Positions 1 to 6,494 of a stretch of DNA of 20,038 nucleotides are shown piece after piece. The first letter of the stretch is position 1; every line of letters starts with the position of its first letter. The stretch spans positions 1-20,038 of the forward strand of contig JBPCXH010000111.1 of assembly GCA_051008735.1 (NCBI GenBank), in the 5' to 3' direction. Source of the stretch: J054 sp051008735 (lineage in GTDB: Bacteria; Pseudomonadota; Gammaproteobacteria; Steroidobacterales; GCA-2729495). The notes beneath the pieces are model-generated. The model saw nothing but the letters and a program-made list of their open reading frames with translations. It was not told where the DNA came from and ran no database searches. Position numbers and translations under genes: made by a program.

Positions 1-690
1 TATGAAGTGGCCGAAGTGCGAGATGCCATGGGCTATACCCTGACCCGGGCCCGACTCACCCTGATGTCCAGCAAGACACCTGAAAAAGCCGTCGAGCGCT
101 TTGAAGGCCAGCGGGACGATCCTGATCGCGTGGGTGATATTGGCATTGAATATGGCATTGCCCTGGCCAACCTGGAAATGGGCAAGGCACGACAAGCCAA
201 GCAGGCTTTTGAGGGAATGCTGCAGACCAACCCCGCCGTCATTAGCTTCCATTCCGGCCTTGCAGCGGCCCAACTGGCAAACGGAGAAGAAACGGCTGCA
301 TTGAAAACTTATAAAAATGCCATGGTCCTGTTTCCCCGTAACGTCCCTTTAACAATTCGCTACGCAGAAGCGTTAATTGAAACCGGGGATCCGAACAAGG
401 CACATGATATTTTGCTCGACCTCTATAATCAGGTCCCTCCGTCACCGGAACAGGTACGCCAAATTGCCCTTGCAGCGGGCGCGGCCGGCGATACGGCCGA
501 TGCGCATTACTATATGGCTGAATATCATCTGCTGAATGGCGATCTGAGTATGGCGGCAGACCAGTTGAGAGTTGCGCTCAACGCCAACGAGTTGGACGCG
601 GTCCAGCGGGCGCGCTTTACGTCACGACTTGAGCAAGTGCAGCGGGCAATGCCCCCGCCCGGCTCCAAGCGTCGCAAGCCTGGCGGCTAA
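1..690 (+). CDS. bepA: BepA-like M48 metalloprotease, C-terminal TPR region (5' truncated by window edge)
   Basis: The reading frame is open from base 1 (starting Tyr-Glu-Val), so the gene probably begins outside the window and the GTG at 7 is probably internal. What is visible is a helical TPR-like array: repeat units around GDIGIEYGIALANLEMGK, ISFHSGLAAAQLANGE and LTIRYAEALIETGD, followed by a segment like YYMAEYHLLNGDLSMAADQL. This matches the C-terminal half of the BepA/YfgC family, periplasmic zinc proteases with a C-terminal TPR that oversee outer-membrane protein (BAM/LptD) assembly. The HExxH protease domain would lie upstream and is not visible, so a stand-alone TPR protein cannot be excluded. 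The stop TAA (688-690) shares a base with the ATG of mlaA, which suggests translational coupling and fits a shared outer-membrane role. Confidence 0.72.
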   Translation, partial: YEVAEVRDAMGYTLTRARLTLMSSKTPEKAVERFEGQRDDPDRVGDIGIEYGIALANLEMGKARQAKQAFEGMLQTNPAVISFHSGLAAAQLANGEETAALKTYKNAMVLFPRNVPLTIRYAEALIETGDPNKAHDILLDLYNQVPPSPEQVRQIALAAGAAGDTADAHYYMAEYHLLNGDLSMAADQLRVALNANELDAVQRARFTSRLEQVQRAMPPPGSKRRKPGG

Positions 691-1460
691 TGGCAGCGCG
701 GTCCCCTCGCCCGGCAGCCCGGGCGTACGCATTTCTCTTGCTGGCTGCGTGCCTGGCAGGCTGTGCGTCTAAAGATTCGGCCACTTACGACGAACGAGAC
801 CCGTTCGAACCCGTTAACCGGGTTATTTTCAATATCAATGATGTCGCTGACCGCATAATCTTTCGCCAGGCGGCCTACACCTATGAACTTTTTGTACCAA
901 GCCTGGCACGCCGGGGAGTGAATAACTTCTTTAGCAATCTGGGCACCGTGCGCGACATGGTCAACAACTTTCTGCAGGGCAAGCCCAAACGCGGCCTGTC
1001 AGACGCGGCCCGCTTTGGCTTGAATACCACCCTGGGCTGGGGTGGACTGTTTGACGTGGCCACGGATGGCGGCCTGACCAAGCACAATGAGGATTTCGGC
1101 CAGACCCTCGGCGTCTGGGGACTGCCGCCGGGGCCCTATGTCATGCTGCCGCTGCTGGGACCGCAAACCACTCGCAGCACGGTGGGGTTTTTTGTGGATA
1201 GACGATATTCCCTGCTGTTCAATTACAAAAATGGAGATGTCCGCACCCGTCTGCTAATCCTGAATATCGTGCGCATTCGGGCCAATTTACTCTTCCTCAA
1301 TGAACAACTTGACCGCGCCTACGATCCGTATGTGTTTGTGAGAGACGCGATACTGCAACGCCGCCGATTTCTGCGCTATGACGGACGAGTGCCCCCCGAA
1401 ACGAACAAACTGGAAGAAGGCCTGGAGGATGTCAGCTTTGACGAGGATGAAGAATTTTGA
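690..1460 (+). CDS. mlaA: MlaA/VacJ family outer-membrane phospholipid-transport lipoprotein
   Basis: This is a 256-residue lipoprotein. The N-terminus has basic residues, a hydrophobic stretch and the lipobox LAGC, giving lipidation at Cys25. The mature part carries the MlaA signature: the DPFEPVNRVIFNIND motif near residue 36, then the RGVNNFFSNLGTVRDMVNNF segment and the glycine-rich GWGGLFDVA and EDFGQTLGVWG motifs. MlaA sits in the outer membrane next to porins and extracts misplaced phospholipids from the outer leaflet for return by MlaC. The tail after about residue 230 is acidic (DEDEEF). The start ATG overlaps the stop of the upstream bepA-like gene (TAATG), indicating one operon. 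The gene converges on an mlaC-like gene only 16 bp away, with no clear terminator between them. Confidence 0.93.
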   Translation: MAARSPRPAARAYAFLLLAACLAGCASKDSATYDERDPFEPVNRVIFNINDVADRIIFRQAAYTYELFVPSLARRGVNNFFSNLGTVRDMVNNFLQGKPKRGLSDAARFGLNTTLGWGGLFDVATDGGLTKHNEDFGQTLGVWGLPPGPYVMLPLLGPQTTRSTVGFFVDRRYSLLFNYKNGDVRTRLLILNIVRIRANLLFLNEQLDRAYDPYVFVRDAILQRRRFLRYDGRVPPETNKLEEGLEDVSFDEDEEF

Positions 1461-1476
1461 TGCCGAAGCGCTTTTT

Positions 1477-2139
1477 CTACCGACTTTCCCTGTCGACGGC
1501 CGACTGATTCATTTTTTCGATTTCCTCGGAAAGGCGCGCAATAACAGACTCCAGACCCAGCGCTTCAATCTCGGCAGAAAATTGATTGTGGTAATTCTCC
1601 ACATACGAAACGCCTTCAATTCTTACGTCGTAAACCCGCCAGCCTTCCTTTGACAAACGCAATCGGTAGTTGACGGGAATGACAGAGCCCGTGTCCTCAC
1701 GTACAGACGTCTGAATGGAAGCAAATTTTTCATTGGACTGAAATTCATCCTCAATGACCAATGACTCCGGCACGAGAGTAAGCAAGCCCGTCGCGTAACT
1801 GCGCAGCAAAAACTGGTAGAAAGTTTCAACAAACTCTTTTTTCTGCGCTTTGGAGGCCGCCTTCCAGTTGCCATCGCCCATAACCTTGTAACCGGCATAG
1901 CGAAGATCAAAATTCGGCAACAGAATTTCGTTGATCAGCGCGTAGAGTTCCTCGGGGTGTTCGCGAAAATAAGACCGGCGGCCGTCCAGACGCTCGGCCA
2001 CTTCACCCGCCGTATTCGCCACAACGTCCCGTGGACTGACCGCCTGGCCGCTGACCGGCAAGGACAGCAACAGCATCATTGCGCCTGACAGGACAAGAAT
2101 GTTCAGCAGGGCGATGCCCGCGTTGATTGTTTTACTCAC
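1477..2139 (-). CDS. mlaC: MlaC/Ttg2D family periplasmic phospholipid-binding protein
   Basis: This is a 220-residue protein with a signal-peptide-like N-terminus (hydrophobic core about residues 8-28, VSGQA cleavage region). The mature part matches MlaC/Ttg2D: SPRDVVANTAGEV, the Asn-Phe-Asp motif (LLPNFDLRYAGYKVMGDGNW), the FVETFYQFLLRSYA helix, and an NTF2-like C-terminal half ending in a helix rich in Glu. MlaC ferries phospholipids between MlaA in the outer membrane and the inner-membrane MlaFEDB transporter. The start is GTG at 2139, supported by AAGGA seven bases upstream on the minus strand. No mlaF, mlaE, mlaD or mlaB lies next to it, so the inner-membrane transporter must be elsewhere. 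It converges on mlaA. A divergent relative such as HpnM is a less likely reading. Confidence 0.88.
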   Translation of the reverse strand: MSKTINAGIALLNILVLSGAMMLLLSLPVSGQAVSPRDVVANTAGEVAERLDGRRSYFREHPEELYALINEILLPNFDLRYAGYKVMGDGNWKAASKAQKKEFVETFYQFLLRSYATGLLTLVPESLVIEDEFQSNEKFASIQTSVREDTGSVIPVNYRLRLSKEGWRVYDVRIEGVSYVENYHNQFSAEIEALGLESVIARLSEEIEKMNQSAVDRESR

Positions 2140-2249
2140 TCAGTCATCCTTCGTGCATCGCTGCCAACATTTATGGACAGCACCGCTTGGTATTGGTGCA
2201 GCTGGAATACCACTCAAAGCGCAGAAACAATATCAAATAAATATTACTT

Positions 2250-2282
2250 AAACCGTATAAAGTTTTGTTTTTTATACGGTTT
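2250..2282. repeat. Perfect 12-bp AT-rich inverted repeat (hairpin or operator)
   Basis: The arm AAACCGTATAAA (2250-2261) is repeated in inverse as TTTATACGGTTT (2271-2282) around a 9-base spacer of T and G. Each arm also contains TATAAA, a -10-like hexamer, one on each strand. It could be a dimeric repressor site, a hairpin, or a weak two-way terminator; the T tracts following it on either strand are short. The structure is plain in the sequence, the function is not. Confidence 0.6.
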
Positions 2283-2321
2283 TACATCTTATTCCATCCC
2301 CTTCCGAAGCCGTTCCCGGCC

Positions 2322-2375
2322 CGAGCAAACTTGCTCGACTGAGCAATTCCCGGCTCTACCCGCCACCTTTGCTCG
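2322..2375. repeat. Alternating inverted/direct hexamer array (GAGCAA / TTGCTC)
   Basis: Four arms alternate in orientation: CGAGCAA (2322-2328), TTGCTCG (2331-2337), GAGCAA (2341-2346) and TTGCTCG (2369-2375). Arms 2 and 3 form a perfect 6-bp hairpin with a GACT loop, arms 1 and 2 form a near-continuous palindrome, and arm 1 or 3 could instead pair with arm 4. This could be a multi-site operator or a set of competing RNA hairpins. Confidence 0.5.
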
Positions 2376-2442
2376 CTGCCTGCCGGTTGCAACCCAAGCC
2401 TAGCAAATGAGCCGAGTCCCGGGCCAAGAGCCAAGTAGCACT

Positions 2443-2470
2443 TTGCACGCCCGTCAAACTGGACTAAAAT
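2443..2470 (+). promoter_or_regulatory. Predicted suf operon promoter
   Basis: A -35 hexamer TTGCAC (2443-2448) is followed after 16 bases by a -10 hexamer TAAAAT (2465-2470). Transcription would begin near 2477, giving a leader of about 20 bases before the GTG start at 2496. The -10 lies inside the IscR-type palindrome, as expected for a promoter that the encoded regulator switches off. Confidence 0.6.
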
Positions 2471-2475
2471 AGTCC
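2461..2475. promoter_or_regulatory. IscR type 1-like operator overlapping the suf promoter
   Basis: GGACTA-AAA-TAGTCC is a perfect palindrome. Its 13-base core GACTAAAATAGTC fits the core of the known IscR type 1 site (GACTRWWWYAGTC) at every position; the outer flanks fit only partly. It sits across the -10 box just upstream of the Rrf2 regulator, so negative autoregulation is the simplest reading. Confidence 0.72.
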
Positions 2476-2495
2476 TATATTTAACGGGAACTATC

Positions 2496-2978
2496 GTGCT
2501 AAGAATCAGCCGCCTTACCGACTACGGAACCATGGTGCTGGCCTACCTCGCGCAGCAATCCGATCAACGCTGCTCGGCCAGTGAAGTGGCCACCGCTACG
2601 CGAGTTGCCCTGCCTACCGTGCAGAAACTGCTCAAGGTCATGGCGCGCGGTGGCCTGGTCACCTCAGCCCGCGGCGCCGAGGGTGGCTACCAGCTGGCAC
2701 GGCCGGCTTCAGACATCTCTGCGGCAGAAATTGTCAGCGTGCTTGAAGGACCGGTGGCCGTCACCGAATGCAGTGCCGAGAGCAGCGAGTGCGAACTTGA
2801 GCCCCTCTGCCTGGTTGGCGGCGCCTGGCAAAAAATCAATGATGCCATCCTGGGTGCATTGGAAAGCGTCAGCCTCGCCGATCTGGAGGCACCGGCAAAA
2901 GACAAGCGTTTAACCGGCCTGAGAACCCGCGCCGGCACCCCGTCCAACCCAGCACGACCCGCATCGAGTCAGACATGA
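2496..2978 (+). CDS. Rrf2-family SUF system Fe-S assembly regulator (IscR-like)
   Basis: This 160-residue winged-helix regulator starts at GTG 2496. The N-terminus LRISRLTDYGTMVLAYLA is typical of Rrf2 proteins, followed by the DNA-binding helix (TRVALPTVQKLLKVMARGGL) and the wing (SARGAEGGYQLAR). Three cysteines, Cys92, Cys99 and Cys105, in the segment TECSAESSECELEPLC are the expected Fe-S ligands of the IscR/SUF-regulator group. The family senses Fe-S cluster status by holding a [2Fe-2S] cluster and represses or activates cluster assembly genes. It is the first gene of the suf operon, has an IscR-like palindrome at its promoter, and its TGA overlaps the sufB ATG (ATGA at 2975-2978). Autorepression is inferred. 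The tail after about residue 135 is rich in Arg, Pro and Ser and looks disordered. Confidence 0.93.
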   Translation: MLRISRLTDYGTMVLAYLAQQSDQRCSASEVATATRVALPTVQKLLKVMARGGLVTSARGAEGGYQLARPASDISAAEIVSVLEGPVAVTECSAESSECELEPLCLVGGAWQKINDAILGALESVSLADLEAPAKDKRLTGLRTRAGTPSNPARPASSQT

Positions 2979-4423
2979 GCACCAAGAGCAAAGAAGTCAC
3001 CGAGCTGGTCGACAAGAAATACGAACACGGATTTGTCACCGACATCGAGGCTGACACGGTCCCACCTGGCCTGGACGAGGATGTTGTCCGACTGATCTCC
3101 GCCAAGAAGGGTGAGCCTCAGTTCATGCTCGACTGGCGGCTGAAAGCCTTCCGTCATTGGCAGACCCTGCGCGAGCCAAACTGGGCGAAATTGCACCACC
3201 CGCCCATCGACTATCAGGGCATCTCCTATTACTCCGCACCCGGCCAGAAAAAAGACGGCCCAAAGAGTCTGGACGAGGTCGATCCAAAGCTACTGGAAAC
3301 CTATGAAAAACTGGGTATCCCCCTGCACGAGCGCGCCGCGCTGGCCGGTGTTGCCGTGGACGCGGTTTTTGACAGTGTCTCCATCGCCACCACCTTTAAG
3401 GACAAACTGGCCAAGGCGGGCGTGATTTTCTGTCCTTTCTCAGAGGCTGTGCGGGACTACCCCGAACTCATTGAACAATACCTGGGGACAGTCGTCCCCT
3501 ACCGGGACAACTATTTTGCAGCCCTGAATTCGGCAGTATTCAGCGACGGCTCCTTCGTTTACATCCCCGAGGGCGTTCGTTGCCCCATGGAGTTGTCAAC
3601 CTACTTCCGAATCAATGAAGCCAATACCGGCCAGTTTGAAAGAACACTGATTGTGGCAGCTGAAGGGAGCCACGTGAGCTACCTGGAAGGCTGCACAGCC
3701 CCCATGCGAGACGAAAATCAACTGCATGCGGCGGTCGTCGAACTGGTCGCCCTGGATGATGCCGAGATCAAATATTCCACCGTACAAAACTGGTATCCGG
3801 GCGACGAAAACGGCAAAGGCGGCATTTACAACTTTGTCACCAAACGCGGCGACTGCCGCGGCAAGAACTCAAAAATATCCTGGACCCAGGTTGAGGCAGG
3901 GTCAGCCATAACCTGGAAGTACCCCAGCTGTATTCTGCGCGGCGAAAATTCCGTCGGCGAGTTTTACTCGGTTGCCGTAACCAATAACCTGCAGCAGGCA
4001 GATACCGGCACCAAGATGATTCATATCGGCCGTAATTCTCGCAGCACGATAGTCTCCAAGGGCATTTCTGCGGGTCGAGCTCAGCAGTCCTATCGAGGAC
4101 TGGTCAAGATATTTCCCAGTGCAGAATCCGCCAGAAACTACACGCAATGCGATTCACTCCTCATGGGCAAGGACTGCGGTGCACATACCTTTCCGTACAT
4201 GGAGATCAAAAACCCGAGCGCCATCGTGGAGCACGAGGCGACGACGTCAAAGATCGCCGATGACCAACTGTTCTATTGCCGCCAACGTGGTCTGAGTGAA
4301 GAAGATGCGGTCAATATGATCGTCAATGGCTTCTGCAAGGAAGTTTTCCGGGAACTGCCCATGGAGTTCGCGGTGGAAGCACAGAACCTGCTGAACGTCA
4401 GCCTGGAGGGCGCTGTGGGCTAA
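2975..4423 (+). CDS. sufB: Fe-S cluster scaffold protein SufB
   Basis: A full-length 482-residue SufB. It shows the family N-terminus (KYEHGFVTDIEADTVPPGL), the PPIDYQGISYYSAP segment, the right-handed beta-helix core and the C-terminal YTQCDSLLMG ... VEHEATTS region. Cys392 and Glu421 align by spacing (29 residues apart) with Cys405 and Glu434 of E. coli SufB, the residues known to matter for cluster assembly. SufB joins SufC and SufD in the cytosolic SufBC2D scaffold, where persulfide sulfur and iron are built into a nascent cluster. The start ATG overlaps the regulator stop. The gene ends in a strong hairpin with its stop codon in the loop, followed 41 bases later by sufC. Confidence 0.98.
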   Translation: MSTKSKEVTELVDKKYEHGFVTDIEADTVPPGLDEDVVRLISAKKGEPQFMLDWRLKAFRHWQTLREPNWAKLHHPPIDYQGISYYSAPGQKKDGPKSLDEVDPKLLETYEKLGIPLHERAALAGVAVDAVFDSVSIATTFKDKLAKAGVIFCPFSEAVRDYPELIEQYLGTVVPYRDNYFAALNSAVFSDGSFVYIPEGVRCPMELSTYFRINEANTGQFERTLIVAAEGSHVSYLEGCTAPMRDENQLHAAVVELVALDDAEIKYSTVQNWYPGDENGKGGIYNFVTKRGDCRGKNSKISWTQVEAGSAITWKYPSCILRGENSVGEFYSVAVTNNLQQADTGTKMIHIGRNSRSTIVSKGISAGRAQQSYRGLVKIFPSAESARNYTQCDSLLMGKDCGAHTFPYMEIKNPSAIVEHEATTSKIADDQLFYCRQRGLSEEDAVNMIVNGFCKEVFRELPMEFAVEAQNLLNVSLEGAVG

Positions 4424-4436
4424 GCCCGGCGCTCTC
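4406..4436 (+). promoter_or_regulatory. Intercistronic hairpin at the sufB-sufC junction
   Basis: The arm GAGGGCGC (4406-4413) pairs with GCGCTCTC (4429-4436, one G-U), and inside it GGGC (4417-4420) pairs with GCCC (4424-4427). The loop is TAA, which is the sufB stop codon. No T-tract follows, so it is not a standard terminator. An mRNA processing or stability element, or a brake on translation, is possible. Confidence 0.55.
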
Positions 4437-4464
4437 GTCACACCACACAGAAATAGAGATCAAG

Positions 4465-5220
4465 ATGCTGAAAGTCGATGAGCTGCGCGTAAGCGTTGGC
4501 GGAAAAGCCATATTGCAGGGCCTCAACCTGGAAATCGGCGCCGGCGAAATTCACGCCATTATGGGCCCCAATGGCTCGGGCAAGAGCACCCTGGCGCATG
4601 TGCTGGCGGGTCGCGCCGGTTACGAAGTGACCGGCGGCTCTGTGACCTTTCAGGGCCATGACTTGCTGGCGATGGAACCGGAAGAGCGAGCCTGGGCCGG
4701 CCTGTTCCTGGGTTTCCAATACCCCGTCGAGATTCCGGGCGTGAATAACGTCTATTTACTCAAGGCCGCCTTGAATGCGGGCCGCAAACACCGCGGAGAG
4801 CCTGAGATGGACTCCATCAGCTTCCTGAAGCTCGTGCGGGAAAAAGCCGCGCTCATGCAGATGGATGAAAGCTTCCTGAGTCGTGGCGTGAACGAAGGAT
4901 TTTCCGGCGGCGAAAAAAAGCGCAACGAAATTTTCCAGATGGCCTTACTGGAACCCCAACTTGCCGTGCTCGATGAAACTGACTCGGGTCTGGATATTGA
5001 TGCGCTAAAAGTCGTCGCTAATGGCGTCAACAGCATGCGCAGCGAAAATCGTGCCTTTCTGCTGGTAACGCACTATCAGCGACTGCTTGACTACATTCAG
5101 CCCGACTACGTCCATGTTCTGGCCGAAGGCCGGATCGTGCGCACCGGTGACAAGCAACTGGCCACCCAGCTGGAAGCCGATGGCTACGATGGCATTCTTG
5201 CCGAGGCCGCGAGCCCGTGA
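4465..5220 (+). CDS. sufC: Fe-S cluster assembly ATPase SufC
   Basis: A 251-residue ABC-type ATPase with all expected motifs: Walker A GPNGSGKST (34-42), Q-loop in GFQYPVEIPG (about 85), the SufC form of the signature FSGGEKKRNEI (146-156), Walker B LAVLDETDSGLD with Glu171, and the H-loop His203. SufC binds SufB and SufD and uses ATP to open the SufBC2D scaffold for cluster formation; it is cytosolic and has no transport partner despite the ABC fold. The ribosome site before ATG 4465 is weak (GAGAT). Its TGA stop is overlapped by the GTG start of sufD (GTGA at 5217-5220). Confidence 0.98.
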   Translation: MLKVDELRVSVGGKAILQGLNLEIGAGEIHAIMGPNGSGKSTLAHVLAGRAGYEVTGGSVTFQGHDLLAMEPEERAWAGLFLGFQYPVEIPGVNNVYLLKAALNAGRKHRGEPEMDSISFLKLVREKAALMQMDESFLSRGVNEGFSGGEKKRNEIFQMALLEPQLAVLDETDSGLDIDALKVVANGVNSMRSENRAFLLVTHYQRLLDYIQPDYVHVLAEGRIVRTGDKQLATQLEADGYDGILAEAASP

Positions 5221-6494
5221 ACACGGCCGGCATAGAAAAAATCTGGCGCGACCGTCCTGCCGACTGGTTGCAGCCAGCCCGTGAGCAGGGAATGGCGGAA
5301 TTTCTGGATACGGGGTTCCCGGATCGTCGCAGTGAGGCCTGGAAATACACCGATGCCCAACCGCTGGCGGATCGCAGTCATACCTATCTGTCAGCCCATC
5401 CCGCCCCGACGCCGACGGCCCAGCTGCCCGCGGCCAGTAGCGATAGCCTGCCGATTCTGTTCGTCAACGGGCGGCTTGCGCCCGGGCAAACGCTTCCCGC
5501 CGCCCCAGGCTTGCACATAGCCTCACTGAATGAGGCGCCGCCGGACCGCCAGGCCGAGATTCTGTCGCGGCTGGCGAGCTTCCCAGGCCGGCCTCGCGAG
5601 GATCTGAGCGCGCTCAATGCTGCCTTTATCAGTGATGGCCTGTGGATTGAGGTGGCAGCGGATACGGTGCTGGAAAAGCCCATTGAGATTCTGTTGTCCA
5701 GTGACGGGACTCAGGCCGCTGCCCAACCGCGGATCATGGTTTCGGTGGGCGCCCATAGCCAGTGCCGGCTGATTGAACACTACTCCGGCACCGGTGCCGG
5801 ACTGGTCAACGCAGTGACTGACATACAGTGTGACCATGACGCCCGCCTGGAATGGCTGAAACTCCAGGTGGAATCCTCAGACAGTCTGCATGTCGCCCTG
5901 CAAAACCTGAGCCTGGGACGCAACAGCAAGGCCAGCCTGATTCAGATCGAGCTGGGCAGCCAGCTGTCACGCAATGACCTGCAGGCCAACCTGGCGGCGC
6001 CAGGCGCGCACGTGGATGTGTACGGATTATTTCTGGCCGATGGCCAGGCCCACCTGGATAACCGGCTTGAGGTTCAGCACCAGGCGCCGAATACGACCAG
6101 CCAGGAAACCTATCGCGGCATCGCTGCCGGCCGGGGTCGGGGAATTTTTAACGGCAAGATCATTGTGCAGCCCGGCGCAGATGGTACGGACGCGAAGCTG
6201 AGCAATCGAAATCTGTTACTGGGTGCCGCGGCGGAAATTGATACCAAACCCGAACTGGAAATTTATGCCGATGACGTGAAGTGCGCCCACGGGGCCACCA
6301 CGGGCCAGTTGGATGAATCGGCCTTGTTCTACCTGCGCTCGCGCGGGATCGATGCCAGCCAGGCCCGCAGCATGCTGGTCGGGGCGTTTGCCGCCGAAAT
6401 CGTCGCCCAGATCCCGCTGGAGCGGCTCAGGCTGCAAGTGGAAACGGAACTGTCGGCACGTCTGGCCAGCGACAGGGGGACGGATACGCCATGA
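5217..6494 (+). CDS. sufD: Fe-S cluster assembly protein SufD
   Basis: A 425-residue SufB paralogue. It has the SufD N-terminal helical part (GFPDRRSEAWKYTD motif near residue 31), a beta-helix core, and the C-terminal segment DDVKCAHGATTGQLD. Cys356 and His358 match the Cys358/His360 pair of E. coli SufD that helps build the cluster at the SufB-SufD interface. SufD completes the SufBC2D scaffold and is linked to iron entry. The start is GTG at 5217, overlapping sufC; this start keeps the expected N-terminal domain and is favoured by the coupling. Residues about 60-75 are rich in Pro and Ala and probably form a loop. Its stop overlaps the sufS ATG (ATGA). Confidence 0.97.
   Translation: MNTAGIEKIWRDRPADWLQPAREQGMAEFLDTGFPDRRSEAWKYTDAQPLADRSHTYLSAHPAPTPTAQLPAASSDSLPILFVNGRLAPGQTLPAAPGLHIASLNEAPPDRQAEILSRLASFPGRPREDLSALNAAFISDGLWIEVAADTVLEKPIEILLSSDGTQAAAQPRIMVSVGAHSQCRLIEHYSGTGAGLVNAVTDIQCDHDARLEWLKLQVESSDSLHVALQNLSLGRNSKASLIQIELGSQLSRNDLQANLAAPGAHVDVYGLFLADGQAHLDNRLEVQHQAPNTTSQETYRGIAAGRGRGIFNGKIIVQPGADGTDAKLSNRNLLLGAAAEIDTKPELEIYADDVKCAHGATTGQLDESALFYLRSRGIDASQARSMLVGAFAAEIVAQIPLERLRLQVETELSARLASDRGTDTP

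Larger units (their letters stand above)
2140..2495. other. Divergent intergenic region between mlaC and the suf regulator
   Basis: This is the only gap over 300 bases. I see no convincing gene; the 76-codon frame at 2173-2403 has a composition unlike a protein. The part at about 2225-2300 is much more AT-rich than the flanks. It holds an AT-rich palindrome (2250-2282), a cluster of alternating GAGCAA/TTGCTC arms (2322-2375) and the suf promoter/operator (2443-2475). A promoter for mlaC must also lie here, but I could not find a good -35/-10 pair for it. Confidence 0.7.

Noticed and set aside
2173..2403. 76-codon open frame in the mlaC-suf gap
   Set aside because: It runs through both repeat elements, lacks a good ribosome site and encodes no protein-like pattern.
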